64,000 nt of DNA. Source: Collybia mongolica. Lineage: Eukaryota; Basidiomycota; Agaricomycetes; Agaricales; Clitocybaceae. The stretch spans positions 1,984,001 to 2,048,000 of the forward strand of contig JAAXNY010000009.1 in assembly GCA_013420905.1 (NCBI GenBank), read 5' to 3'. Positions 13,387 to 28,200 of this stretch are shown in pieces (the first letter of the stretch is position 1; each line of letters begins with the position of its first letter). A program made the position numbers and the translations under genes. A model generated the notes under the pieces. That model did no database searches, was not told the DNA's origin, and was given only the letters and a program-made list of their open reading frames with translations.

Positions 13387-14185
13387 ATGGCCCACAATTC
13401 TATTGAAATGCAAGATCTTTCCACTCCTCTTGAACACTCAACAGTGATAGGTACTGAAGAAGACGACGCCGCAAACAATGTTGTGTCGGTATGGAGCTGG
13501 GTTGCGGCTTCGTTGTATGTGTTTTGTTCTTGGGGCACATCTTCCACCAATATTATATGATATAGGCTCCTCCTTCTAGCTTCTTGCCTCACTTTGTTTC
13601 CCCGCCTCCTTCTCTTTATATCAGAGACAGCAAGCCCATATGAACGGCGCTCAGCCCTTACATCGCTCGAGTCATTTTTGGCCCTCCATTTTGGGATCTG
13701 GCTTGCGGCAGTGGCCTGTACTCTCGTTCTCAATGTACGTTACTTCTTGCGATTTTTCTTTTGACTTTCTATCTTTCCTTTTCCCAGATTCCCTCATCTC
13801 CTACTACCCCATCAACGCCAAAGTCAAATATAATGTTAGACCATCCGCTCCTCAGACCGCTCACCGTTGCCTCCAATATTACCGCTTTTCTGTCTTACAA
13901 CGCCAGTGATGTCGGTCCGTTGGCCTTTATAGTCTGTGTTGGATCGTCTGTTATAGGCCTCTGGGGCCTTTGGACAGTATGTCTTACATGTTAGGATTGA
14001 TTAAGCCGTTAAAAATACTTATTCGCAAGATTGTCTTTGGAGATGCATCGTTGCTCTCTAAAAAGACAGGAGCCGACAAGCACACGTCTTCGTTCATTTT
14101 CGGAAACAAGAAAGCTGCATCTATTCAAAAGAAACAGTGGATGAAAGATCAGAAGCGACAGAGAAATAGAAATACAACATCCTAA
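13387..14185 (+). CDS. Small multi-pass membrane protein, function unknown
   Basis: Four exons are read from ATG 13387, with GT-AG introns beginning after GCGGCTTCGTT, after CTCGTTCTCAAT and after CTTTGGACA. The product is about 180 residues with three hydrophobic segments, around [37 protein letters not shown] and [20 protein letters not shown]. The C-terminal tail is strongly basic and ends in [20 protein letters not shown]. The strong frame across all exons and the phrase [11 protein letters not shown] suggest a conserved fungal membrane protein, probably of the ER, but I cannot name the family. Stop TAA at 14183-14185 is 103 bp from the end of SRP54. Confidence 0.72.
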
Positions 14186-14288
14186 AAATACTTTCAATTG
14201 TTATACGTACAAAGATTTCTCAAATTCCATGGTAATATACTTGTATTGTTTAAATGATGATCTCGGATCCATCTGTACAAAAATCGAC

Positions 14289-16480
<2,192 letters not shown>

Positions 16481-16567
16481 GGTCGAGGTCAATAAGCACA
16501 AGTGTCGTGTGAAGTGTTAGGCACCCATAAGCAGCCCCGTTCAACTATCTACCGCTGCATTCTGCCA

Positions 16568-18848
16568 ATGGCCGCAAGTGACTCAGAGGACGACATACTT
16601 GAAGATAACGAGTATGATGGCGATGACGACCCTGATGCAGATGCAGAGGACGAGACTTTAGACGTTGGTGCCGACGATGCTACGGAAGAAGGGGACGATG
16701 TGCGTTTCACTAGCATGCATCTGAATCTCACTAGCATATCACATATATTAAGGATTCTGCATCAGACGATTCCGACGATGGTTCTGACGACGACGATGAT
16801 GATTCAGAGCCTTCTGGGGAAGTTAATATTGGCCTGGATCCCGATGTCGGCCTTCCTCATCCTGAACCTATTGCCAGTACAAGCAGAGGATCATCCCAAC
16901 CCCCATCTCCAGTAGTTGGTGAGTTGTTTTCGAGATTACTTACAGTGTACTTTTGACCCCTGTCATGCACCACAACCGACAGTACGCAAGCGCTCACTTT
17001 CACCAGCTCAGCTCCGTAAGAGAGCGCTGATGTCGCCCATTGGTAATACCCATCGGCAAGGCTCTTACACTGTGGAGGCTATATGTGCCATTCCTCACCC
17101 TGTTCCTACTCATGCACTTGCATCTTCCCTCTGTATGACCCATATGTTGACGGGCTCCGACGACGGCTACATTCGAGACTACGACATATTCTCTGCCGTT
17201 AATGGAAAAAATTTCTTAAGTGCACCACAAAGACACCACTCAGGGGTCGTTGAGGGCATCATGAAGTCTGGACAGCTACGGTTTTGGTGGGAAAATCCAG
17301 CTCTCCCAGACGCTTCAAAGCTCGGCAGCATCCCCCCAGGAGAAGAACAAAATTTATCGCCTGTGTATAGTCTTGCGATGCATTCTGATGCTCTTTGGGC
17401 TCTTGCAGGGACTGACGTTTGTACAATTCACTGCTCCGTATTACTTGAATTGATGAATATGAATACAGGCTGGGCATGTTAATCTCTTCACGGTGCGTCA
17501 CGAACCGGGGAGATTATGCTCTGTCATGAATGGACATCGGGGTCCTGTTTCTGCTTTGTCCATGGATCACGATGAAAAAGGGTTTTTCAGTTCAGGCTGG
17601 GATGGCGAAGCCATTGTAAGTTACGGCAAACATTCTTAAAATTTTCTTCATCCTCTCTCTTGCAATTATTCAGCAGTGGGACCTTAACACGGGCAAACGT
17701 GTGAGAAATTTCACAGCCCACGGTGCACAGCTCGCGGGGGTTGCAGTCCGTCCTGAATATGCAGTCTATTCTGACACTGGATCGGCTGTAGTCCACCGAA
17801 TTGGCGCGATCCAAGACAATGCACCTCCCTTACCTTTGGAAAATGCATCTGTTGACCATGACTCAACGACCATGGAAGTAACTTCTGAAGTGAACATCAA
17901 GAAGGAACCGCATCTTCGTCTTGATTCAGATGCTAAATCCGACGCCTCATTTGATCCATTATTCGACGATGAACCGCAAGGGAGCAATATGGATGACCTT
18001 GTTTTGCCCGTAGTACCGACACCGTCTCATACACAGGCTCAACCAACATCTCAACCCCGTCCAATGTTAGGTCAGATCCCTCCACCCAAAAACGCACCTC
18101 CACTATTGGACTCCGCCAGCTATGCAACATATTCTCCCAGTTTGTTGATGACGACAGCGATCGACGGCCAGATCATTCTTTGGGACAAAAGGGCGCAGAC
18201 ACCCGGTAAGGGAGTTGGGCGGCTTTGGATGAGTGAGAAGACGCCACCATGGTGTCTTTCAGTAAGAGTAATGGTTAACCTTTATTCATATTTACCGATA
18301 TGTTTAATTTTCAGGCTTGTTGGTCCGCTGATGGGGGTCAGATATATGCGGGGAGGCGTAATGGGTCAGTAGACGTTTGGGACGTACGCCAGTTGGGTCG
18401 TTCTGGACCTGCCAACACCCCAAGGCTGTTGAAGACCTTGCGAAACCCGTTAAGTTCAGGCGTCGTATCCTGTGTTGTAGCATTCCCGGATTGCCGGCAT
18501 ATTGCATGGTACGCTGGCTTTTATACCCAACATATTCAAACCGAAATTTTTCTAGCGCCTCCATTGATAATCTACGTCTCTGGAATGTGGCTGAAGCGGC
18601 CGAACACGATGCTTCAGGGAAAATGAAGAGTGGAGTACAGTTCAGAATTATCCCTGGACATCATGGAGGATATATCTCACAGATGTGTATGTTTACCTGT
18701 GTGCGTTTTACTTCACATTTCCTGATAACGTTCTATAGTGGTCGATCCTGGCGCAAAATTCTTGGTGAGCGCGAGTAGCAACCGAGGATGGCATGGGGAT
18801 TCAACAAGAACAGTATTTGTTCATGATGTGAAACGTGTTGAAACATAG
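16568..18848 (+). CDS. SPT8: SAGA complex subunit Spt8 (WD40)
   Basis: Spt8 helps SAGA deliver TBP to promoters. The start MAASDSEDDILEDNEYDGDD begins an acidic N-terminal region of about 110 residues rich in Asp/Glu/Ser. WD40 repeats follow: YTVEAICAIPHPVPTHALAS, LTGSDDGYIRDYDIFSAVNG, GQLRFWWENPALPD, LSPVYSLAMHSDALWALAGT, GHRGPVSALSMDHDEKGFFS and GWDGEAIQWDLNTGKRVRNF, then an acidic insert and further repeats (DGQIILWDKRAQTPGKG, RNGSVDVWDVRQLG). It ends at TAG 18846-18848 after FVHDVKRVET. The QRHHSGVVEGIMKSG block and the order of repeats fit Spt8 rather than a generic WD40 protein. Confidence 0.9.
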
Positions 18849-19130
18849 ATCTATTTGACTGGTGACCAATCCCCTATGAGACAACTTCTGCGCGCAAGCT
18901 TGTGTATAGGACTTGTCCTCATAATAAGGGATGGCCACGGGTCTATGGATCTATGATTAGCTGTTATAAAAAGCTCTTCAAAGCTAGATCACTAGATACA
19001 ACATAGCTTAGATAGCTAAGTATAATGACGACTCGAGGTTCAATTAATGTAGTTTAAATAGTGACATGTACAAGCAAATACCAAACCTTATCCAACTTAG
19101 CTGGGGATAATACACCTGGGCAGAAATACG

Positions 19131-22100
19131 TCAAGGCCAACCAGTTGAACCCCACCCTGAACCTCCTGCATTTTGTTGAATCATCGCAGCACGGTCGGCG
19201 TTCATACCGGGGGGTCCAGGAGGTTGGGACGGGAAGTTTGGGGGGCGATGCGAAGGAGTTTGATATCCATAAGGAGTTTGTGGTGGAAGATTATAGCCTG
19301 GTGTGGGCGTTGTGTATGATGCTGGCGTTACAGCACCACCATATGGATTTGGCGTTCGGGCAGGTTGGCGAACGGACATTCGCCCTGGAGTTGCGCCTCC
19401 TGGTCTGGCCGGGGTTCGGGCTCCTGCACCGAATGGTGTCTTTCCACCAGCAGCGGCATTGGCGATATTTTGCGACTCGTGGAGGTGCCTGAAATGTTGT
19501 TTGAAAAAAGGTTTAGGATGATATTGATATTATGTCCTACCTGACTTTAAAAGCATCACAAAGTTCAGGTACCCCGACCGCCGCCGCATCAAAAAGATAA
19601 TATGCTTCCGGCGCGACCCTCACAGGCTACCTCTGGGGTTAGTACCTTCGTAAGTGGAAGAAAAATGGGCAACACACCCAAGTTTGAACCGCAGAGTTTT
19701 TATTGGCCAAAAAGCATAGGCTGAAATGACCAGGGCGTTTCCGGTTGAGTGTAAATCCATACATACTCTTTGCAGGGTTAGCAGCTAGGAAATTTTTGAG
19801 AAAAAGGTCTGGGATTTTTGGGTGAGTGGTGAGGAGGTTTTGATAGTATTGTAGACTCACGGAGTTCATCCTCAGAACCATGTTTATATTTCTCATGGGC
19901 CATCAATTCTTCAACCCGACGAGCCATTGCTTGTACATGATTCACGATTAGCTCGTCAAGATCGGCATAACTGTGTGTGCTATCGACAATGAGCTGACCA
20001 CCAACAGTCTGACCAGTAGGATCAGCATTTGGCTCTGTCACATCTGCAAGATGAAGGAGTATATCAAACATTCATAGTTTTTAAAATGGGCAGACATACC
20101 GATATGCTGATAGAGCTTTTCATCAACTTTCCATGTCACAGCAAGATGATCAACACCTTTGGAAGAGGGCCTGATAACAACATCTCCTCGTTGTTGCTTC
20201 TCCAAATATGCTTCCGCTTGAGCGGTGTTGAAATTATGGAAATTTGGGTGTTTTATAACTCGTCGTGTCCGATCCACCTCTGCCCGCTTCTTCCTGGCGA
20301 GTATCTCTTGGTCTTTTTCAAAACGTGCATGATCCCAACAGTCATCATGTCGCACACGCCGGAATGCACCATCTCCGGCCGAAACATCCGCTGGCCTTGA
20401 CGATAGCTCTACAAGAAATGAGTCTTGTTCTGGCTGGAATTTCAGGTCAATAACGACTCCTGGAATTGCTTGGCCTTTAGAAACAACATCGTGAATTTTG
20501 TTTGGCACTTGATCAGCGATGTATTCAGAATTGATGACTCCCTCGATACCAGAGTCAAGGCGGACAGAGATGAACTGGCTTTTGATGCGCTGGACAAGGA
20601 CAGAAACGATGAGGCCAATGCGCAAAGTGTGAGGAGTCTCTCCGCTGAGCATTGTTACCACGTCCCATGCACTAGGAATCAAGAAGGGATCCCGTAGTTC
20701 TGCAAAAGGCTTTAACAGCTCATCCCGAATCAAGTTAAGAGTGTGTCTCTTCTGATCATGGTTGGCTTCATAGAGACTGATCGCAAACTCATCTAGATTC
20801 AATTCAGATAACTTCTTCTCATTTTCATCGTCTTGCATGATAACAGAAACGACGTGAGAAGGATGTTCATCGTGAATGTCTTCTTCATCTAACTCGAGAG
20901 CATCAGTCGCCATCTTGCGGGCCAATTCGTAGTCCTCTGGATGGATGCGTGTGTCGTCCAAAGGGTCAGGCGCCATATCATCGTCAAGCCGATTCTTTGT
21001 GGGTTTGGATTCGTGATCTTGCGAGATACGTAAAAACCCGGCGGCATTAAGGAATATTTTGGTAGTGAGGAGACCACCCTTGATGAACTGGTCGCGGTTG
21101 ACTAAATTTCCTCCCTACAAACATATCGCAAACACATCGATGAATTAGAGATGTATAAAAATGAGGGGATGGTAACCAACCAAGGAACCTATTTTTTTCA
21201 CAAGGACTTGCGCTTTGCGTGGACCGAGACCACAGACGAAAGGAAGGAGGTGTTGGTAGTAAGTATCTGCGACCGCACGATTGATATCTACGCCAGTTTT
21301 GTTTGTAACATCCACTAGTGTTCGCTCAAACGCTGATAAAAGCTTCTCTGTTGGAACCTAGAAATAATTCAATGATGAAACCAGGAAGGAAAAAAGGTGA
21401 GTTATGCTCACAAGATGTTGATAATCTTCTTCAAATGCAATTGCGGTGATGTCAACTCCCAAAGCGGCGTATTCATTTAGGGGACTCTGTGTATATCGCG
21501 CCAGACCAACGCAGTATTTTGCAGTAGGGGATAGTGCACTAAACTCAGCGGCTGCTCGTTTGCTATGTTGATAGATCCGGGCTACGTGGTCATGGACATA
21601 AACCACTGGGACGTTGAAAGTTTGTCCGTTTGATGGGGGAGGGGGATTTCCCCAACCATTCTCCTCATCCGGTTGAGCGCTAGAGCCGCCGATGATTTTT
21701 TTGACCAAATTTGCCAATTTAAGGGTAGCGACACTGAACCCACCAATCACAATAACGTTCGGATTCCTTCGCTTCAAAAGATCAACAAATTCGTCGACCA
21801 TTTCCGCGTCATATAAGTTATCAATCTTTGTGTGCTCACGCAAGCGACCTGCTTCATCAACACAGACAAGCGTAATTGCATCCTTATGTGGGTCTCCTTT
21901 GCCCCATGAGATTGCCAGGACGGATGCTATCTCTCCAGGGGTCATGTCGGGAGCCAGGTAAGGGGCGACGTCGATACGCTGTATTGGATCAATACTAAGC
22001 ATGAATGAGGGGCGCAAACTCGTACCTTGCGCAACTCAAGACCACACCGTCCTGCAAGATAATCCTCCACTTCTTCCCGTATATATTCACGTGTCCACTT

Positions 22101-24512
22101 TATACCAGCTGGGATAAGATATTGTTCAAGTACGTCCTGAACGATGCGGGACCGTTCTTCATTCCAAGCTCTAGCTGCATCACTAAAACTATCAGACGCA
22201 AAAGCATCATTGAGCTTCCGTTCAAACGTCGCTTTGGCATCCGGGGGGAGGGAGATTGAAACGATAACGAGGTGTTCCGCTTCAGCAAGAAGGACTTTGA
22301 GGAACTGAGTTGAGTCCAACATATCTTGAATGCTCTTTTGATGCAAATATTTGAAATTCTAGACCAAATGACCCTTGAGTCCAAAAATGCAAACATCGCC
22401 TGCCACAAATGACTTACGAAGTAGTGGCTATGTTCGTCAATCTTTGTCATGCCACGCTCAGTTGGTTCCACCGAAATACGAGCTTCTTCCTGAAAGAGTT
22501 TTCGCATTTGATTTCGGAGCAAGGGGTCTTTTCCAAGTTCTGTAGACAATATCATTCGAGCACGGCGAAGAAGTTCTTCTGGTGACTGCAGCTTCGCAGG
22601 ATCGGAATCACCAAACTGCTCAGCGTATACAACAGGGTTCAGTTCTTGATCCTCAACGAAGTGAATTTTGTTGGATGCCATAAAGTTAAGAACAACTTGA
22701 TGCGGTTCAATTCCAAAACCCTATCTCGTGGTTTAGCATAAGCCTGGCAACTGGTAACAACTAGGAAGACAGACCTGCGCTAGCCTAGAGACAATGCTTT
22801 TTTTGGTAACCTCATAGGCCGATATCCGACTAGGCATCTTGCGCCTTTTAGTAGCTTCAGGCTCTTCATCGTCATGAAAATTGAAATCGGATTCTGCTTG
22901 CTTCTTATCTTTGTACTTCATAGATAACCATTCCGTGGCATCTGCAACAACTTCCACACTGTCAACTTGTGGCTGAATCTCGTCTTCAAAATATTCGTCC
23001 CTTTGCTTAAGGCGCTCGTAGGAAGCGGTCAAGGCCCTCCGTCGTTCATGAAGGGATCGGTATTTTTGACCAAGAGCATATATCCGCCACAGCTCGGCAA
23101 GGGTGAGGAGTTCAGTCCGAGCCCGAATGTCGTTGACATCAAAGTAACAGATATAGTCCCGCTTGTGAGTCCAAATGTAAGGAACCTCAAATTCTTCAAC
23201 AAAGAGGTACCTTAATGCAAATGTGACAGCCATTACAAGAGCACCTTTAAGGTGCTGATGCAGACCCTCAGGACTGAAGAATTCGCGTGTCTTGCGAGCA
23301 GACAAGCGCTGCGTGACCCACATAGCCGCACCTCCCAGGTCAGCATCAGTCAGCTGCGTATGTAGGGAAAGTGTGGATGAGCTGGATAACGATGATGTTG
23401 CAAGTTGCATACGCTCAGGGATGTCCTGAGCCCGAATCAAATCGTCGTCTTCTGTGAGCAAACGTTTCCGAATTTCCGATGGCTCAAATACCTGTAAAAG
23501 AGAGTAGTTAAGATAATAGCTAATAAATACCACGAGGCGAGATACGTACATCTTGATATCGCATTTCTGGCTTCAGGTTGTCTTCGTCGTACTGTATTTC
23601 ATCGTCGGCTTCGAGAGCCCAATCATACTCATGTCCGTCGCCAAAAACGTCATGAATCTCATCCCATGCACTGACTTGTGAGTCTTATAAACTGCAAGAG
23701 GGCGGGAGGTGACTTACTTTGCGTCGATGCCTGCTAATTCAGGACGAGCTCCTCTTGCCTTCTTCCGCCGCTCCTGTTCCTGTTTCTTCTCCCTGCGCCT
23801 TTCTTCCCGGGCTTCTTCATCCATTGCTACCCCGCCTTCATCCTCTTCGTCATACTCAATAAAGTCGTCCATATCCATGTCGCCGTCATCATCTTCGTCG
23901 TCTCGACCACGATCGTCGTCCCAAATCCTTTGAATATCCTGGACCTGAGGGAGGCCGTCATCATTGTCAAGATCATCGTCAGAAGATTCGATGACTGCTC
24001 GGTGTTTGGACGAGGAAGCACCAGGGGAGTCCGAATCACGTCCACGCCGGAGCCGTGTTAAACGACGGTTTTTCTTGAACGAGGCACCAGTATTTTCTTC
24101 CAGGAGTTCGAGGTCTTCGTCTTCAAGACCCTCTTCCTCTTCCTGACCTGTACGATATTCAATTATTGGAGCCGTTGAGTCAGAATTTTTTTCAAAGAGA
24201 TGTGAGCTTACGCCTGCGGTGACTTCTCTTCCGTCTTTTGCGGCGTTTTCTGCGCTCCTCTTCATCGTCTTCTTCCTCTTCATCTTCATCTTCATCCACA
24301 ATAAACCCTTCCCTTATCCGTCTCGCTTCATCCTCATCGTCCTCTCCCTCTTCCGAGCTGTCATCGGTCACATTGGGCCCCATGAGCACATCACCCTCGC
24401 CCTCACCCTCATCCTCGCCTTCTCCGTCTTCTTCTTCATGAGCGGTGCCCTGCATGGGATCATCTTGCTCCACAGGTTGTATATGGACGTCTGCAGGGGT
24501 AGGAGAGGACAT
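19131..24512 (-). CDS. SPT6: Transcription elongation factor / histone chaperone Spt6
   Basis: Spt6 travels with RNA polymerase II and reassembles nucleosomes. The protein is about 1,550 residues. Order of parts: long acidic N-terminus (EEEDGEGEDEGEGEGD and further D/E runs) with basic RRKRRKRRKRSHRR; helix-turn-helix region (SEIRKRLLTEDDDLIRAQDI); YqgF/RNase H-like core (VLAISWGKGDPHKDAITLVC, NPNVIVIGGFSVATLKL); HhH part (VCGLGPRKAQVLVKKIGSLG); death-like and S1 domains (FISVRLDSGIEGVINSEYIA); and tandem SH2 (IKHPNFHNFNTAQAEAYLEK, DVVIRPSSKGVDHLAVTWKV). The Pro/Gly/Thr tail ends GSTGWP. Start ATG at 24512 was chosen because MSSPTPADV directly precedes the acidic run; upstream in-frame codons lack an ATG context. 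Confidence 0.96.
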
Positions 24513-24653
24513 GACTTGAGGGATTGTGGTTGAAATCAACCTCAGTACTTAAGTTGCCAAAGTTTGTCACTAACGTTGATTACATAATTCAAAGCCCCTA
24601 CCCATAACTTGCGCCTTGTCGTTGACGCGGACTCTTGATAAACGCTCTGCGCC

Positions 24654-25232
24654 ATGTCGTACGACAATGGTATGCTGATAACAATTTCACCCGAAGTGTA
24701 TTAATTCTTACTCTCCTTATAAGATATGACATTCATGCGTCTGGCTATCTTGGAAGCAGAAAAATGTGAACCATCACCAACCGCATTCTGTGTTGGATGT
24801 GTTGTTGCAGTTCGATGGCCATTAAATGCACACGAACGCGTCGTTCTCTCGACAGGTTTCTCTAGGGAAGTTCCTGGGAATACTCACGCAGAAGCGAATG
24901 CTCTTCTCAAGGCTCGAGAATTATCTGCATCTGAACTCTCCGTTATTTTGCCCACAGCGATACCCTCTGATCTGGAAAAGATCATAGCTTGTTCGGATGT
25001 TTTCACGACCATGGAGCCATGCTCCGTCAGGACATCAGGCCTATCCCCTTGTGCCGATGCTCTGATCGCGGCGAAGATAAAGCGCTGTTTCATCGGAGTC
25101 GGTGAACCCGACGACTTCGTCGCTTGCGAAGGGGCTCGAAGGTTGGGTGAGGCTGGTATTGAGGTGATCTGGATGAAGGGTATAGAAAACGAATGTCTTC
25201 AAGTAGCACGCCGGGGGCATCCAGCTAGATGA
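24654..25232 (+). CDS. RibD/Rib2-type deaminase (cytidine deaminase fold)
   Basis: Two exons (24654-24669, 24724-25232) give 174 residues starting MSYDNDMTFMRLAILEAE. The zinc site is explicit: HAEANALL supplies His and the catalytic Glu, and EPCSVRTSGLSPCADALI supplies the two Cys of PCx(n)PC. This matches the diaminohydroxyphosphoribosylaminopyrimidine deaminase type used in riboflavin synthesis, present in fungi as a stand-alone small enzyme. The product is complete. Its stop codon is only 28 bp from the stop of the convergent NRPS gene, so the two 3' untranslated regions must overlap. It shares a 141 bp divergent promoter with SPT6. Confidence 0.83.
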
Positions 25233-25260
25233 ATCTAGTGTCGATACATAATTGAAAAGT

Positions 25261-28200
25261 CTACGATATCCCTAGAGCTTTTTCGACTGCACACGCCCAT
25301 TCCTTCACCAATTCTTTAGCCTTCTCATTATTCATGATATGAGCTGCCGCGTCGAATGACATAAGGACGGAATCTTCATTTGGCAGAGTCGCAATATCAA
25401 CAATCAAATCGTTCTGTTTCATGGTGTTAGAAGTACTTATGGAGAATTGCGAACAAACTCACCTGGATAAGATTCGTCACTGGTAACCTATCCAGAGTAG
25501 CATTCAACTCCGGAGGTATCACTTCCGGAATGAAGTAGGGCAGCTAATCGCGTCGTCAATAAAAGCACTGTCATTTGGGTGACAAAAGTATACCTCTATT
25601 TGTTCCAGATGCCCTTCCTGGCATGTTACATCGGGGGCAATCTTAACAATATTAACCACGACATTGCACAACGGTTTCCCGTTTGCGCCCACCCATGCAT
25701 TAACTTGAACAAGATCGCTCTGTACGATGGGCGCCGTCCTCGCCCGAAGGTCGTCCTGAATTCTCTTGGCAAGATCGATTGTGTCAGTATTCTCAAGCCC
25801 CGGAATATACATGGGCACGATATTAGAGCAAGGCGAAACCATTCTCGCGATGTTGTCGATGGATCCGGACCTTCCAGCTTGCCACAGTCCAAGAGTGGTG
25901 GAGCCGGCAGAGCTATATTTGCCCTGCACTTGGGCCCAAGAAGCCAGAAACACTGCCTGAAGAGAAACATGTAAAGACCTTGCGCGTTCCTCGCAGAAAG
26001 ATGCGTTGATAATCGCTGCGCTTGTAGTGTATATCACTCGCCCGGATGGATGTTCCTCCCCCTTGTGAGGAACAAGCGGAGGCAGTAAAGTCGGTTGAAA
26101 CTTATGAGGGAATAAACTTTGCCAATATTCTCTCTGAACCTCCAAATGCTCCGGGTTGGATGCATATTCCCGTAAGAATGATGAAACGTCATTTTTGGTG
26201 ATGGCATCGACCCCGAGATACAGTCGCGAAAGGTCGTCGATGATTAGCGGAAGAGTCCACGCATCAAACTGGAAATGGTGGAGATGCATGGCAAAGTAAC
26301 ATCGGTCGTGTGAGTAAAAAATGGCTGCCCTGGTTGGAGGCCTGTTTGTTGGAGGGGGGGAAGAAACGAATTCTTTCATTCGGGTGAAAACCGTGGGGAG
26401 TAATATGTTGTCATCGTCGACCTGTTCCTCGGCCCAATCATCAAAATGACCGCCTTCAAAAGTAACGATCCTGGGTTCGAGGCCACCGTTGGCACATGCA
26501 AAGGTAGACCGGAGGAGGGGTAGCCGCTGGAGTAGCAATATCCAAGCTTCTCGGATTCTTTCTGTGTCAAAATCATCGGGGAGTCGATACACAAAAGTGT
26601 GTTGAAACTGAGAGCGATCGCTTCGCTGCCAAGCTCCGATAAGCCACTTCATTCCAGAGGAAGCAGGCATTATGCATTCGACAAAGTTGGCATTACTTCC
26701 CAAGCGAGCAAGGATAGCCTCCTTTTCTGGAGGAGTAAGCTCGAATCCACTACCCGCTGCGTGCTTTATAGGAAGAGGTGGACCATCCAACCCGGTAGGA
26801 GGTAAGACCCCGACTCGTGCAACTATATCCGCAAATGTCCGGCTTGTTACGATGTCATTCACAGCCAGCTTCATTCCAGCCCGCCTGAAATGGCCAGATA
26901 TTTGAATAGCTGTTATTGAGTCGATTCCAAGTGCCACAAGTGGCGTTATCGCCGTGATCTGATCACTGGGACTATTTGTGACAGACGCTAAAATTTTCTG
27001 AATCAAACTGCTTGAAACAGCCCCATCCTTGCTTGACAGGTCTGCGGCGGTATCCCGAACCGGCTCGCTCTCTCTGTCTGTTATTGAAGTGAATTTTAAC
27101 TGCGGGATGTTGGGTAGCACAAAAGCATCAGGTTGGGAAACGAAATTTTCAAGCGAGATTTGGAAGGCTTGAACGAGATCCTCGAGCTCGTCGAGTGTCA
27201 TACAGTCCATACGACATGCGACTTTGAGAGTGAACGAACCTGAACTTTGTTGGAGCATCTCAACATTGATCGCATACTATTTTGGATGTAAATATTTACT
27301 AGGTTCATGGACACAGGAGGCGCATACCTGGATTTTCGCCTCTTCCTCTAATCCGCCGAGTTCCCATAATGATTCTATCGACGACCCATCTGAGGCAGAC
27401 GGTTGGAAGAGAAATAGGCTGTCCCAGAGATTGGATACGCCCAGCTCCTTTTGTATAGATCGAAGAGAGGCTTGTTGCCAAGGAAGAGCATCGATGTTTG
27501 ACTGATGGATTAATTTCAAAAGCTCAAAGATTCGCATCCCCTCGACAAGTCGAACCCGGCAAGGGATAGTGTTCTGTGAAGGAAAATGAGTTGTATATGT
27601 GATGAAGTGAAAAAACGCCGTACTAAAACAGGACCAATAACGTCTTCGGCTCTTGGAATACTTCGACCTGATACGACGTGTCCAAAAACTACATCTGGCG
27701 TGCCACAGAGACTGCCCATAAGTGTTGCCCACACGGCTTGTCCTAAGCACTGTAATGTAACGGCTGCGTAACGGAAAAGGTTTTCCAGATTGACAGGATC
27801 TAACGCTAGATTTCGCGAAACAATATGTGAGGTCGGCGTATCAGAAACACCCAGGTTGAGTGGCCGGCGGGGTAAATGGATAGGGTGGTAATCTTGAAGC
27901 ATTCGAGTGAAGAACGAGGCTCCCGTATTCTCCTGCTGGGTAAAGTAGCTGAGAAGGTCGGTAAACTGGACGGGGATATTCATATATGACCCAGTATACA
28001 TGGCTGTTACCGAATTGAGGAGCTTTCCGATAGAAATACCGTCATATAAAGCGTGATGCATGACGAGAACGACGCGGGTTGTTTGAATATGATTGTCGGG
28101 CGCAGGTTCAAATGTACGAATCCAGATGGGTGGGCGATACAGGCTCTTTTCGTCCTTGAGCCGAGAGTCTGATAGAAACGCCAAAACCTTATCGCTGTAT

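Noticed and set aside
23709..24533. Ser-rich and hydrophobic plus-strand frames
   Set aside because: They mirror the acidic codons of the SPT6 N-terminus on the other strand.
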